Shown here: one piece after another, positions 10,230-22,545 of the stretch | Position numbering within the stretch: the stretch's first letter is position 1 | Layout of the letters: every line of letters begins with the position of its first letter | Source: Cocos nucifera | Taxonomy: Eukaryota > Streptophyta > Magnoliopsida > Arecales > Arecaceae | Direction: 5' to 3' | DNA length: 64,000 nucleotides | NCBI GenBank assembly: GCA_006176705.1 | Contig: QRFJ01000082.1 | Location: forward strand, 486,849-550,848 | Translations under genes and position numbers: made by a program | The notes under the pieces: generated by a model | Seen by the model: the letters and a program-made list of their open reading frames with translations, nothing else | Databases searched by the model: none | What the model was told of the DNA's origin: nothing

Positions 10230-10740
10230 AGAAGATATTTTCTTTTAGATTTTTTAACTCCATAGAGCGTCTTGTGATTCATCTGGCATATGAAGCTAGG
10301 ATGGAGGATCTAGTACAATATAGATAAGATATGAAAAGATATATGCAGTCTCAAGAAGAAAGTGAAAAATAAGATTCGAGTCGAAGATTCTATTATGAAG
10401 GCTTAAATGATAGAAGAGATTTTAAATTTCAGCAAACACTACTTTAATCCTAGTATGCGGACCAAGCTGACTCAAGTGAATCAAAATGATGATGATGGTG
10501 CTGAGGGATCAGAGTAGAAGATCTTAATATCTGCCTATCCCGCTTGAAAATTTGGGCTAAAGGTTCGTCGAGTTTTCTCCAATACTGAACTTCGACAGGC
10601 AGAGACATATGTTTTGCTAAGCTACATAAAGGTTGACCCATATGTCCTATAAGTGGAAGAGAGCGTAAGATGCTGTAATAACTTTGATATCAAGTTTGAC
10701 CAATTTACAATCATTTTCAAGCCAAAAATTCATTCTAGCT
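10230..10740 (+). pseudogene. CACTA transposase 3' part (DUF4218 continuation), broken
   Basis: This resumes the gene cut at 6003. The first bases read on from KLE as KIFSFRFFNSIERLVIHLAYEARM, the DUF4218 signature found downstream of TNP2 in CACTA transposases. It then runs into stops. A later segment (about 10560-10640) reads ELRQAETYVLLSYIKVDPYV, which matches the following conserved region of these proteins. No functional end is visible beyond about 10740. Confidence 0.75.
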
Positions 10741-13700
10741 AGGTAATTTTTTTCATGCATTTTTTGACCAATTTCACTGGTAATCTGACCATTCATTTGT
10801 GACTATCGGTGAAATTAGAGAAAACATCCACCAAATTGAGATTAAAATTAACTTCAGCATGCACATGAATGATGGACATGATAATGTTCATCATGAAGTT
10901 CTAGTGATATTTGTATATTTCTTGGTGACGCATATAGGATTTAAAATATCTATACCTTACTATGATAGTGATCCTAAATCTGATTTAAAAGTTATGACTC
11001 CTAACCAAGTCAATAACATGCTCAATCTTGATGTTTTATTTAGTCCTCGGTCTCCAGCAACTAGAGGTCAAGGGGATGCTGTGTAAAATGACGTTGTTAT
11101 ATATATTACTTTAGCTTAAGCTTTCCTCTTCTCTTCCTCACTTTTTCTTAGAGAAGAAGTTCTCTCCTTGCCATGCTTTCTCTTTATTCTTCCTCAAGCC
11201 AAAGAATTCTTCACCTTAGTGCTTCCCCTCTAAAAATAAATAAATGAAAGAGGGGGACATGCATCGGTTATTTCTAGGCTGCCCCCTGGTTGGCTGTTCA
11301 TCAAGAGCCCTAGATGGACTTAGGTAGCGAGAGGGATCGGTGGCAGCCCCTCTTCTTGGATCATATCGTACTCCCAAGGGAGTATGTCATCATATAGCAT
11401 GGGATGAGGGAAAGGATGGGGTAGCCCCGAATGGTGGCCGTCGCCCATTACTTGAAGCTACTCCAAGTTAGCCTAGGTCAAGGATCGATCCAGTGTTTTT
11501 TGACTTGATCTAGTCTAAACCTATTACAAGCTATTTTCTTTGCATGATGAGAGGTTTAATTTGTTTTCCAATTAAATATAGACCTTACTTGACCGGATTA
11601 AAAATTATCAAAAGATAATAATTAATCAAAATCTAGCTTATTCTAATTAATCTAGAGATAGATAGCACAATGACCAATTCTACTCTTAGAATAGAATAGA
11701 AGTTTGAAGGAGGGATATGAATGGAAATATATACTCATTGGCAAAGTGTTATTTATTTATAGGTTGAGATCAAACTATACCTAGTGCAACTATACCTAGT
11801 GCAACTCTTGCAGAGCTACAACATTTTTTGAATGGGGTGATAGCGATCCCACGTTAATAATCCGAGTGTGATCCAACTATTATCTTCGAATTATTTATAC
11901 ATAAAAAATCATATGATTTAGAAATCTCGAATCTGCTAAATATATATTATTTTATATTATTTAAATTATCTAATATTTGATGACTTGATACACATGCTAG
12001 AGACCTTGAAACCATATGATTTTAGTGTATATATGGTAGTTTGGGATAATTAATTGGTCACATCTAATAGTTTGGATTGTAAGACCGCACCATCCATTTT
12101 AAGAAAAAGTGTTACTCTACAAGCATTACATTAAGTATGCTTTGAACCCAACTCAATAGAAATCTAGAATTGCAGTCATGTCGCATCTTAAAAACTCAAC
12201 CTGCGGTTGTAATGAAATTCTTGCATCAAAGAAATACTAAAGGAACACCATCCTTCTTGGAGATATTAACTAGGCAAGTGGATATGTGCAAGTAGTATTT
12301 GATTAATGGAATAGGATTCTCTGCGGTACTTAAAAAATATTGCAGGATGCTATGCATGACTAGGTGCCGTCCATCTTATGGTGCATAGTTTTTCAAACTA
12401 TCCTAATATCAATAAGGTTTACAAATCTTCTTTTCTTTTAATATTTAATGTTCGTGCGTAAGCATGCACGGCCGCTCATTTTGTGATGGATCGTGTCCCA
12501 TCATGCACAACACTCTACGATACTTTATAATTACCATGGAGGATCCGTTCCCTTGATTAATATGACTAAGATCCATATATTTGATTTCAATTGCATGAGT
12601 CCTTGGTAGGTTGAATGTATTTATTAACAGCAAAAACCACATACTCTTTGATCACATAATAGATAAATTATGAAACCATTTCTTAAAAGTTTAGGAGAAA
12701 AATGTGATCTTAGAACCACAACTTGTAACAATCGAGTAAGGAACTGCCAAAAACTTTCACCCTTGCGAAACAATGGATGTAGGGTTCTGCAGCATGGCGC
12801 TCGTGATCACCTTAGCACGCTACTTCAACTGACAACTTGACGCAGAATGAGTCCAACCAACGCAGATGCCAAAGCCAAAGTTCAAACCTCATATTCTTCT
12901 TTCCCATCTTCCACCACATCCTAGTAGAGATGCCCCCCGGATTTAAGAAAGCACCCTATCTAGCATTAAATCTAAGAAGCAGCACATGTTTCAAAGTATC
13001 TTTGGTCATGTGCAAAGTTAAAATCAACAAAGTCGCATCCACTATATTTTGAACATCTCGAGACGGGAGAAGGTCTTCAATCCCCCTACCGAAATAAAGA
13101 ACTTTCATGCAGGACCACCCTGAGACCTTTCCTTACCTGGAAATTAGCTTCTTTGGACATGACCCAAAGCATTAGAGTATACACATTCTCACACTGTTCC
13201 CCACCCAGTTGCATCCTTTCCTTCCAGCCCGCCCGCTGTAAAAAAGACCCACCGTTTGCTCCCAATGAAGCAGAAAGCATTTTAATCTTCACCATTATAT
13301 TAAATCTCAAGCTTAATGCCCTAAGAAACAGTAAACCCATGTGGAAAGCATCCTCCTTCTAAAACCAGGGGCCCAAACGTGTGGTCTGTGATGTGGATTC
13401 ATACCAACCATTTTGACTTGGATGTCTACTTACTAAACTTCAGTCAACTTAAAGCCTCTTCTTAATTCTTTGATTTTTTTTTTTTTAAATTTTTTTTAAA
13501 AAAATTTTATAGCCAAAACGTTGGGACTAAGAATATGCCAAAACAATGGGCAATTTTTGCGCTCTCAGGATTGGAGTAGGTTTAATCAGTTTGTACCACT
13601 AACATGCATGACTTCAAATTTCTAATTACAAACTTCAAGCAAATAAAATTATATTTTTGTATTTTCTTAACCTCTATCAGAGCATGTTTAGTCGATTTAG

Positions 13701-13900
13701 AGCGAGAAATTCTTAAGTAGATTTCATCAATTTGGGATGATTATAGATTTTTTTTTAATTCAAAATATAAATATAATATATTTTTGTTGATTTTATAGGT
13801 TAAGTCTATCCAAAAATTCATCATTTAGCGCATCCATGCCTAACATATTCCATGGCCAAGGGAAACAATGGCATTACTACTCCCCAGGTACCTGCGTCCT
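10741..13900. other. Intergenic, no supported gene
   Basis: Short open frames occur (for example 95 codons at 10799-11086, 84 at 13086-13340) but none matches a family I know or has splice or promoter support. Around 11845-11960 a 'tcccacgttaataatcc' stretch weakly resembles the TRIM LTR described at 25850. The rest is A/T-rich and featureless to my reading. Confidence 0.4.
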
Positions 13901-13927
13901 GCCCGCCTACGCGGGAGAGCACTTGCT

Positions 13928-13950
13928 ACGTGGACACGTGGCGGCCACGT
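13928..13950. promoter_or_regulatory. Cluster of three ACGT cores (G-box/ABRE-like)
   Basis: ACGT cores lie at 13928, 13936 (inside a CACGTG G-box, 13935-13940, followed by G) and 13947, all within 23 bp. CACGTGGC-type clusters are bound by bZIP factors in abscisic-acid and stress promoters. They lie about 165 bp upstream of the TATA-like box of the small gene at 14245, so regulation by that pathway is an inference. Confidence 0.5.
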
Positions 13951-14094
13951 ATGGTCCCAGCCCAAAGGCCATGAGGACATTGTGGAAGGACCCAACGCCA
14001 CCTTTTTGTGAATATTTTCTGAACTAGAAACAGCAGGAGAGAAACAGGGAGTCGTGCCCACTGGATTCCTCCCACCTCCAGTTACTCGGTTGCC

Positions 14095-14101
14095 ATAAAT
14101 A
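14095..14101 (+). promoter_or_regulatory. TATA-like box
   Basis: ATAAATA about 150 bp before the ATG at 14245, followed by a C/T-rich leader (14105-14175) as in many plant 5' UTRs. Confidence 0.45.
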
Positions 14102-14244
14102 CCACCCAACCTCCATAGCTTCACTAATCTCCTCTCCAAAGCTCTACCCCACCACCTGCCACCCTCCCTAATTTTGCCTGCTTCGCTATAATAATAGCAA
14201 TAACTGGCATTTTGGGAGGGCATTTTGGATAATTCAAATCGGCG

Positions 14245-14478
14245 ATGGACGTGTACATCTCGGAGGAGTACGTGATCAGACGGCGGATCGAGAGGCAAAT
14301 GCGGGCGGCCGCCGATGGTGGGAAACGGAGGGAGTCGGGATCGGAATCGGGCGGCGAGGAGAAGGCGCCGACGAAATGGACGGCTTGGAATGCAGGGATG
14401 GGGAGGGAGAAAAGTGGGGCAATGGTGGGGAGTGGGACAAAGGTGGAGGATATTGTTTTCAGTTGCTTCTCGGCTTAA
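14245..14478 (+). CDS. Small intronless protein of unknown function, 77 aa
   Basis: A GC-rich single-exon frame that starts MDVYISEEYVIRRRIERQMR and ends VFSCFSA. The N-terminal half is charged and probably helical. The middle is glycine/serine-rich and the end is short and hydrophobic. No signal peptide or membrane segment is seen. I recall plant proteins with a similar (M)D-Y-SEEYV-RRR start and FSCFS end but cannot name the family or function. It is supported by the codon-like composition against an A/T-rich background, the TATA-like box and C/T-rich leader upstream, and the ACGT cluster at 13928-13950. An antisense frame of 220 codons covers the same DNA and is probably a shadow. Homology and RNA evidence would decide. 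Confidence 0.6.
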   Translation: MDVYISEEYVIRRRIERQMRAAADGGKRRESGSESGGEEKAPTKWTAWNAGMGREKSGAMVGSGTKVEDIVFSCFSA

Positions 14479-14499
14479 GTAGAGATTCTTTGGAGATGC

Positions 14500-15328
14500 C
14501 ATGGTTTTGGCTATTCCGGCTTAGTTTCGGATATCTCCTCCTCTTGAATTTGTAAGAGAGTTTAGGATGTGTTATTCGGAATAGTTCAGAGTAGATAAAT
14601 CCAAGCCGAGAAGTTTTACTTTACCGGTAGATATTTTCATTAATTCATTGGTTTCGATGGTTAGCATATTAATATATTAGTAAATCTAGATGACATTTTA
14701 ATTCTCAAAACCAGAAAGTTTGAATATTGGGATTCAGATTTTTTGCAATTCTTCCTTTTTTTTTTTACCGGAATTTCCTAAACAATCAAACAAGCTCAGA
14801 GATGTGAGTTTGTTTGAGTCTTATTTGCATTAAGAAAAAGGTGGAGTTTATTTGCTAATAGTTTATAATGCACAACAGGAGGAATAGGAACCTTGAACAA
14901 TTAAAAGTAACCTAGAGATAAGGTTCGTTTGAGTTTATTTGCATTTCTGAAAAAAATCTAGTTTTTTGCTATTACTTTACGATATGTTTTCAATTTGGAG
15001 GAAACAGTAAAACTAGAAAGTACGAGTACTGCCCTCCAACTGATTAAAGGAAACCGAGTTGAAAACATCTGGCCTCCATTTAGCCTGTGCCCACGTTGCT
15101 GCCCTTGTGGTTTGTTTTTTAAGGTTTCTCTCCTTTCGGCACTGCTCGCAACCACCATGCTTGACACAAGGCCGGCACAGTGCTTGGCTTGCCCTTTATC
15201 TCGCAAGCTAATTTGGATTCCCTTTCGTTACCTTCCTGCTGCTGAATCTAGCAGATCCATGGAGATTCCATGCATCAGTGATGCTGCTGGCATCTGAGCC
15301 ATTCATGTTCTATGATTATTTAAATATA
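14500..15328. other. Intergenic, no supported gene
   Basis: 3' flank of the small gene. A 100-codon frame at 14995-15297 has no recognisable domain. Nothing else seen before the CACTA element at 15332. Confidence 0.45.
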
Positions 15329-15873
15329 TATCATTACTATAAAAAAAGGACTACGATAGTGGTTCGTAACTGCTGCCATAATTCAAAAAATTTATACTAT
15401 AAACTATGATAGCGATTTTCTAATCGCTGTCATTATGGCCATCGTCATAGTTCTATGACAGTGATTATTAGAACTGCTGTCATAGTAGCCTATTACAGCG
15501 ATTTATAAACCGTTGTGATAAATCGATCTATAGCAGCGGTTATGTAACCACTACCATAGATAATCCATAGCAATGGTTTCTTAACCATTATCATAGGTCT
15601 AATGCAGCGGTTAGCACCGTTAGCCCATGAACCTATGGCAGTGATTAGCATGGATATGGCAGCGATTATAAAATTGCTGCCATAGATCTTTTTATAATTA
15701 AAAAAAATAAATTTTTTTATTTTTTTATATATTTTATCTAATAAATATAGATATATAATATAAAAAATATAATAAACACAAAAATTATTCTGAAATACTA
15801 AAATTTTATTATCGAATAAAATTTATTATAATATTTTTTTAAAAAAATAAAATATATCAAAAGTTTTCTAAAT

Positions 15874-16116
15874 CTATATCACCGGAGCCGGAGCTGGAGT
15901 TGGTACTAGAGCAGGAGTCGGAGCTGGTGCTGGAACTAAAGCTGAAATATGGGCCAACATATCCTCGAAGCCTGTGACTCTAAAACATGCACTGAGGTGG
16001 ACGGAGTATGCTCCGACTGCTCCTCGAATGCTGAACTGTGCGTAACCCATCGAGGGGCAGGGGTGAAAACTAAATGGCATTTCGATGCCATCGTGATCTG
16101 CAACGTTAATGAACAT
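15874..16116 (-). pseudogene. CACTA accessory protein C-terminal fragment
   Basis: The minus strand reads VTGFEDMLAHISAL followed by a Pro-Ala repeat tail. It aligns with VTNFENMLAHIPAL and its Pro-Ala tail in the accessory gene relic at 6564-7170. The coiled-coil part upstream is missing here. Confidence 0.5.
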
Positions 16117-16549
16117 TAATCAATATAACATATTGAATAATAATATTAGTATAGCATTAATAAATAGTCTTTAATATTTATACCAGATGGAGGTTCTCTT
16201 AGTGGTCGGTACGGCACGGTATGGTCTACTGGCACGACACATATTTTTCTTAAGCTTCTAAAGATCAGAAGAAAGAGAGCTCTTTGACCAAAATAAGAAA
16301 AAAATAAAAAAAAATTAAATAAAAATTAATAATTAGACTCTAATAATTTATACCAGAATGTTGAAGTCATCGCCTAGTGGCATCTCCAATATGGACATTA
16401 CCATTGCTCCTGATAAATATGTCTGGGACCTCGACAGTATCAGGTAAGTTTTGTCCTAGAGGAGCGCTTTGCATACATGATCTAACATCGTCATCAACTT
16501 CGATATCATTAAAAAAATGCCTAGGCACCATCCTCACAACAACACCCCA

Positions 16550-19500
16550 TTAAGACTCCAAAAAATTACTAACGTAGAAGACTTGACTAGCTTGGGAGAC
16601 AAGTATATACGATTCTTCAGTACGAAGATGGCGTTGCATGTTAACAAGAGTAAAACCATACTCATCAGTCTTCATCCCAGATTCTGATAAGGTGTCAAAC
16701 CAATCGCATTTCATCAATGCGATCCTCCCTTTAGAATAATAGTCCAAGATGACTATCTTCTCCACCACACCATAATAGTTCAAATCCTTCGTACGAGGTT
16801 GTGAATCCCTCGAGCTAGCATAACACCAAGTGGTGGTGCTTAACACGATGCCACTATTTTGTATTGTCATATTTACGGACTTGCTGTGAATATTAAATCT
16901 GTAGCCGTTAATGATGAGCTGTTTATACTCACGCATGGTACGATTAGAGCCCATTCAAAGAGCATGCACTTCAAGGCTCACATCACTGAGCGGTAATCTC
17001 CACACCTAATTAAAGAGATGACACCTAATTAGTAAACATATTCCAATAAGTTGTACTAGGCAAGAATATATAATCGCTTACATGATCTTTGAACCATTCA
17101 AAAAATTCGTTGCTATGCATTTTCTTTTTCTCCCGCATACTTAGAGCGCCATATTTTATTCTTATGATCTTCTTGTGTTTGCTACATGCATAAAAAATAA
17201 ATTTAGGTATAATTAGATATTTTTTTAATTATTATAAAATAAATAATGCTGAGTGACTCACCTTATATACGGCTCAATGACATCATAGTTGAAGAGCACG
17301 TAGCGATGTGTCTTATCCCTTTCCTCAATGCTCAAATTAGTGAGGCAGTATGAAGTGGAAAGTCCATCTGCCTATGGAATGGACTCAAATGCAGGCTCAA
17401 TTGGCTTATATTGATCATCCTGATTCCTCATTGGCCGATTACGATGTGTCTCGAGCTTGTTTAAGTACATGGTACAAAAATTCATACACTTTTAATCCAA
17501 ATAACATTCTACTATAGATCCCTCCGGGCGATTCATATTTTTTACAAAAGATTTCAGAGTTTGAATATTTCTCTCAGTAGGATACATCCATCGACAGAAC
17601 ACTGAGCCTCCAAGTGCAACTTCCCCCGCAAGGTGCATGATGAGATGCATCATAACCATGAAAAATAATAGTAAAAATATCTTCTCTAAATCACATAATA
17701 TAGTCACTGTCCTTGCCTTTATTTTCTTCACATCTTTCTTAAGCAACCACTTTGCACGAATATCTCTATAAAAGTTGCAAAGATGAATAATCGTCATTCT
17801 AATATTTTTTTGGCAACATACAGCAAATAGCTATTGGAATCAATTCCTGCATCAATACATGATAATCATGAGTCTTCAATCCCCCAAGTTTGACATCCTT
17901 ACCATTCACACGCTTTGATATATTGCTTGAGTATCCATCTGGGATCTTTATGTTTTTCAACACACGAAGAAATGTGGACCATTCGGAGGCATTTATAATA
18001 TAGCATGCATGAGGAAGCCTCCACTATTCTCCTCCTACCGGCTCTGGATGGAGTGATCTTCTAATATCCCATTCTTTCAAGTCAAGTCAAAAATTCAAGT
18101 CATCCTTGGTCTTATCCTTGATATTCAAGATTGTTGTCAAAAGGAGCTCGCACACATTCTTTTCAATATGCATTACATCTAAGCAGTGGCACAATAAGTT
18201 TGTCTCCCAATATGGCAAGTCAAAGAAGATGCTCTTTTTCCTCCAATTAAAGTGTGTGTCATCTTTTTTTTATCGACGCTTTCTTTTTCTATTACCAATC
18301 GGATCATCTTTTTCAAATTCAACACTGAGACCATCCAACTCTCTAAGTACTTCACTCTTAGACATCCAGCCAGACGCCTCACCTTCTTCAACAGTGCCAT
18401 CAAAGGAGCGTGCATCTCTTCTGTATGGATGGTTTCGATGGAGGAAACATCGATGCCCCATATAGCTAAAGCTCCTCCGATGTGTCAACCTTCTAGACCG
18501 AGTGTTTCTTCCATAGATCGGGCATGCTAGCTCACCTTTGGTGCTCCAACCTAACATTAGAGCATAAGCTGGAAAGTCATTTATTATCCACAAAAATGCT
18601 ACGTGCATGGAAAATGACTCATTTAGTAAAGCATCAAATGTTGGAACACTTTGAATGCTCCATAACTGTTTCAGCTCAGCAATAAGAGGCTGCAAATAAA
18701 CATCAATGTCATTACCTACCTCCATCGATCCAGGGATGAGTATTGTCATGAAAGCAAAGTATTTTTTCATACACATCCATGGTGGAAAGTTGTAAACATG
18801 AATAAATACTGGCCATACACTATGGACAGTATTCATATACTTGAATGGGTTGAAATCGTCACACGACAAGTCCAACCTCACATTATGTATCTCTTGTGCG
18901 AAGTCAGGATGTATATCATTAAACTCCTGTCATGTCTCTCCATCGGCCGGATACCTCAATGCATCATCTTTTGTTCGGTCCTCTTTATGTCATCTCATAT
19001 CCTTCGATGTCTTTACCGACATAAACAACTTTTATAGTCCGGAACCAAAAGAAAGTGCCACATTAACTTTTGAGGTACATGAGTCAATATGCCGTCTTTA
19101 TTCTATTTCCATCTTGATACACCGTACCTCGTGCACTCATTATGGTTGACATCCCCTTTCCAATAGAGCATGTAATCATTGGGACATGCATGTATCTTGG
19201 TATAAGTAAAGTCCAGTTGTTCAATAATATTCGATGCCTTATAATTATTCTTCAAAATTCATGCATCATGTGAAAGAATGTCCTCCAAAAACTCTAGTAT
19301 GCAGTTCACTCCATTATTACTGAATTCATTGGAGCATTTCGCATGATACAATTGAATTAAGAACTCAAACTTCACCATCTTTTCACATTCGAGATACAAT
19401 GAAATATTAGCATCCTCCATCAACTTATGGATCTTCTCTACATCCTCACTGTTTATCATTCGACCAATCACAGGATCAGACATAGATGTAGATGCACCGT

Positions 19501-19796
19501 CATTATGGCTAATAAATGAAAAAATATCATGAACCATTTATTTCACTCCCCCTTCAGGTTGATCGCCTTCTTACAGCCTACCCTCATCATGTTGATCCCA
19601 ACAAATTTCATAACCAATTTTAAAGCCATAAATAGTGAGGTGATTATTGACATTTTGACGAGGTAGCCACGATCCATCCATACATTTTTTATAAGGACAT
19701 TGGATCAGTCCATGGTCCTCAAATTTCTCTATAGCATAATCAAGAAATTTTTGAAGTCCAGCCTTATATTCTAGCAAGAACCTACTAAACTCCATT
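16550..19796 (-). pseudogene. CACTA transposase (TNP2, DUF4218, DUF4216), broken
   Basis: The domain order of a full plant CACTA transposase can be read on the minus strand. First is a transposase-associated domain (19795-19571; MEFSRFLLEYKAG, GLIQCPYKKC). Next is the TNP2 N-terminus (19537-19259; LYLECEKMVKFEFLIQLYH). The TNP2 body follows at 18881-18270 (LDLSCDDFNPFKYM, NFPPWMCMKKY, GWSTKGELACPIY), then DUF4218 (17797-17492; LIMHLAGEVALGG, WMYPTERN) and DUF4216 (16954-16550; DLNYYGVVEKIVILDYY, KCDWFD, DEYGFTLVN). The blocks sit in different frames, separated by stops as well as likely introns, so it is probably inactive. It is a different subtype from the transposase relic at 3889. Confidence 0.82.
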
Positions 19797-19799
19797 CAT

Positions 19800-20210
19800 C
19801 CTTTATTCATTTTAAAAATGATAATACTACAAGTAAATCTTGTGTGGAACTCAGATTAAATATCATTTTTAGATATGCAATAAATACACCCTATCACCAA
19901 CTAATAGGTAAAGATAGATTATATCCCATTCAGAAATTACATTAATTCTATAGGTTCATTATAGTAATCAAATGATATGCAACAAAGATAGAATGAAATT
20001 TCTGCAGCATTTCTCCTTAGTTATCCCGTGTAGAGAGAACAAAAGAAAAATACTGTCCAAAATTTTATTCGAAATTCTTAGCATACCGTTTGATTACTGT
20101 AATTACCTATAAAATTATCTGTAACTTTTAAACTGTCCATATTAGACAATCAATTGATCATTGTATATAATTCTCTTATTCGTATAATTACATATAATTG
20201 TACAGATGTC
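19800..20210 (-). other. Transposase leader with inverted repeat
   Basis: The upstream side of the minus-strand transposase. It is homologous to 3511-3888 in reverse. It carries the same inverted pair 'gtaatcaaatgatatgc' (near 19966) and 'gcataccgtttgattac' (near 20086). Confidence 0.5.
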
Positions 20211-20759
20211 GGAGATTATGTACACTAATTAATTGATGGATCTATTGTTATGCAATGCAATAAACAAAAGCAACAAGATATAAACATTCAGAAAATATTA
20301 TACAATAAATTCTACAACATGAATTATATTTATAAAAAATTAATGATGGCGGTGAGGCCAAATCCCTCTCTTCCTCTCTCAAGTACGGATCCATCGGATA
20401 TTCAGATTTGGATCCGATATCAATAATTAAAACTGGGCCTGAATCTGAATATCCAGATTTCGATCCAAATCTAATCTATTGATAGATCTAGTCCACAATC
20501 GTCAATATGGTACAACCTAAGGCTACCACCACGGCACGGTCCAAAAATTATGATATGCAAATAATTATAATATTTATAATAAATATTTATAATATTTATT
20601 ATAAATATTTTATAAATTATTATAAATATACATGATTAATAAATAATACTATAAAATTAAAAAATATATATACCTGCAGCTATAGAGAGCGGGTCGTACC
20701 GAAAGCTCCGAGGGTCGCCGGCAATGATGCTAGATGAGGACGACGATACTAGAGATAAC

Positions 20760-21320
20760 CTACAAAACAAAAGCAAGATAGTGAAATAGAGAAGAAAGAA
20801 AAAGAGGAAAGAGAGAGAGAGAGCAGGGATGGCCGACGATGGGGGTCAGAGGGCACAATGACAAGGAGGCCGAAGGAGGCTTTGCACTCGACCAGGGGAG
20901 GGTCAGAATGATGGGATTTTGTGGGGGCCAAAGAAGGATGGAGGGGGGCTCGTCGGAAGGGGGTTTGGTTTCACACCAGGATCAGAGGAGGATAGAGTGT
21001 AGGGGAGGGGTTTCATAGGGGGCGGTGAAGGGTCGAGGGTGGATGGGGGTTCGCTGGAGGGAGGTTTCACAGGAGGTCGAGGGAGGGTCGGATGGGGGTT
21101 CGTCGGAGGGAGGGTTTCGCTGGAGGCCGAGGGAGGGTGGATGGAGAGGTGGGGGCAGGTGGGGGGTGGCGGTGGCGAGGAGGGGCGGCCGGGGATGGGA
21201 GGTCGGAGAGGAAGGGGGAAGGAGGGGCGGCGTCGGCCACTGGGGGGCAGAAAGGGCAACACCGATCGGGGAGGAGGGGCGACGCCGGTCGGGGGGGCGA
21301 CGTCGGCCCGTGGTTCTATA
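20760..21320. repeat. Purine/G-rich low-complexity block in CACTA element
   Basis: Homologous to 8105-8660. The open frames here on both strands (rich in Gly/Arg or Pro/Ser) reflect base composition and are not called as genes. Confidence 0.7.
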
Positions 21321-21399
21321 ACCGCTACCGTAGATTTATAGCAGCAATTTTTTATAACCGCTGCCATAGATAAAAAATATATTTTTTTATTTTTTTCTC

Positions 21400-22339
21400 T
21401 AAATATTATATAATTTTAAAATTTAATATCCATCTTCATCGTTCATTATCTAAATAATTATCATTAGAGTGTCGTTGCAAAAGATCACCTCGATTCGATC
21501 GCCCTAGCTTCATCGATCAAAAAAATTCGAATTCGACGATCACGAATGATGATGCGATGATCTGATAGATGAAGATCTTTGATGGATCTAAAAATTTGCA
21601 ATGATGATCTTGATGATGTTTGTAGCATACTATCAAAATTTTACTTCAATCGGATATCAATTAGTATAGAATAATTTCGATCGTTAAATTAGAAATAAGC
21701 GATCAAATGGTTAAACGACATCTGATTATGAGATAATTTTTTAGTTAAATGATCTTTGTTATAATTTTAAATATTTTATACGATGATGATAGTAAAATTT
21801 AAATTATTTTCGTATAAACTGTTTATGTTAAACAGATATTGCAAAAGCACAAGCATAACAACTACTGAAGTTTCAGAATAGTTCAGAAGATGTATAATTT
21901 TATATTGTTCTTTATCTCACGAGTTGAATTTTATAATCAACACCGTAAAAAATGATTAAAGTAGTAGCCAAGATCATTTATAAAAAAAATTATGTCATAA
22001 TCGGATACTGTTTGGTCCTTTGATCACTCGTTTATCATTTAACGGTCGAAACTAACGTATACTAAATTGACCAAGACAACGATATTCGATTGAAGTAAAA
22101 CTTTGACAGTATACTACAAACATCATCGAGATAATTGTTGTAGATTTTTGGATTCATCGAAGATCTCCATCTATCAGATCATCGCATTGTCATTCGTGGT
22201 CGTCGAAATCGAATTTTTCTGATCGATGAAGGTAGGACCATCGAATAGATGTGATATTTTGCGAAGACACTCTAATTATAATTATTTAGATAATAAACGA
22301 TGAAGATGGACATTAAATTTTAAAATTATATAATATTTA
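21400..22339. repeat. Long inverted repeat (hairpin), second copy
   Basis: Same structure as 8866-9822, with arms of about 400 bp and a short loop. The left arm lacks a stretch of roughly 13 bp near 21658 that the other element has. Conservation of both arms in two family members marks the hairpin as part of the element, not a chance later insertion. Confidence 0.88.
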
Positions 22340-22545
22340 AAAAATATATATATGGCAGCGGTTATAATTAACCACTGTCATAAATCAGATTATAGCAGTG
22401 ATTCCTACTACTATAGGTCCGACTTATGGTAGTGGTTATCTATAGCAGCGGTTAACGAAAACCGCTGTCGTAGGAATTATAGTAGTGATTTTAAAAACTG
22501 CTGTCATAGTAAGCATTGCCATAGGCTATTTTTGTAATGGTATGT

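Larger units (their letters stand above)
15332..22539 (-). mobile_element. CACTA (En/Spm) transposon, about 7.2 kb, transposase-bearing
   Basis: The left end is CATTACTATAAAAAAAGG and the right end, read inward, is CATTACAAAAATAGCC: the CACTAC terminus with the same base change at both ends. Flanks are TAT (15329-15331) and, one base beyond the right end, TAT (22541-22543), so the target-site duplication is imperfect. Subterminal 'gcagcggtt/aaccgctgccata' repeats occupy 15350-15690, 21310-21370 and 22350-22520. Inside are a broken TNP2-type transposase gene on the minus strand, a G-rich block (20760-21300) and the family hairpin (21400-22339). It is the longer relative of the 4.2-kb element at 6004-10229. 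Confidence 0.85.

Noticed and set aside
10799..11086. 95-codon plus-strand frame after the CACTA relic
   Set aside because: Not recognisable as a CACTA protein or anything else. Composition is as the A/T-rich surroundings.
13840..14502. 220-codon minus-strand frame
   Set aside because: Antisense to the small gene and its promoter and 5' leader, with no domain. The plus-strand reading has better start context and promoter signals.
20903..21373. 154-codon Pro-rich and overlapping Gly-rich frames
   Set aside because: Same low-complexity block in the second CACTA element, with overlapping frames on both strands.
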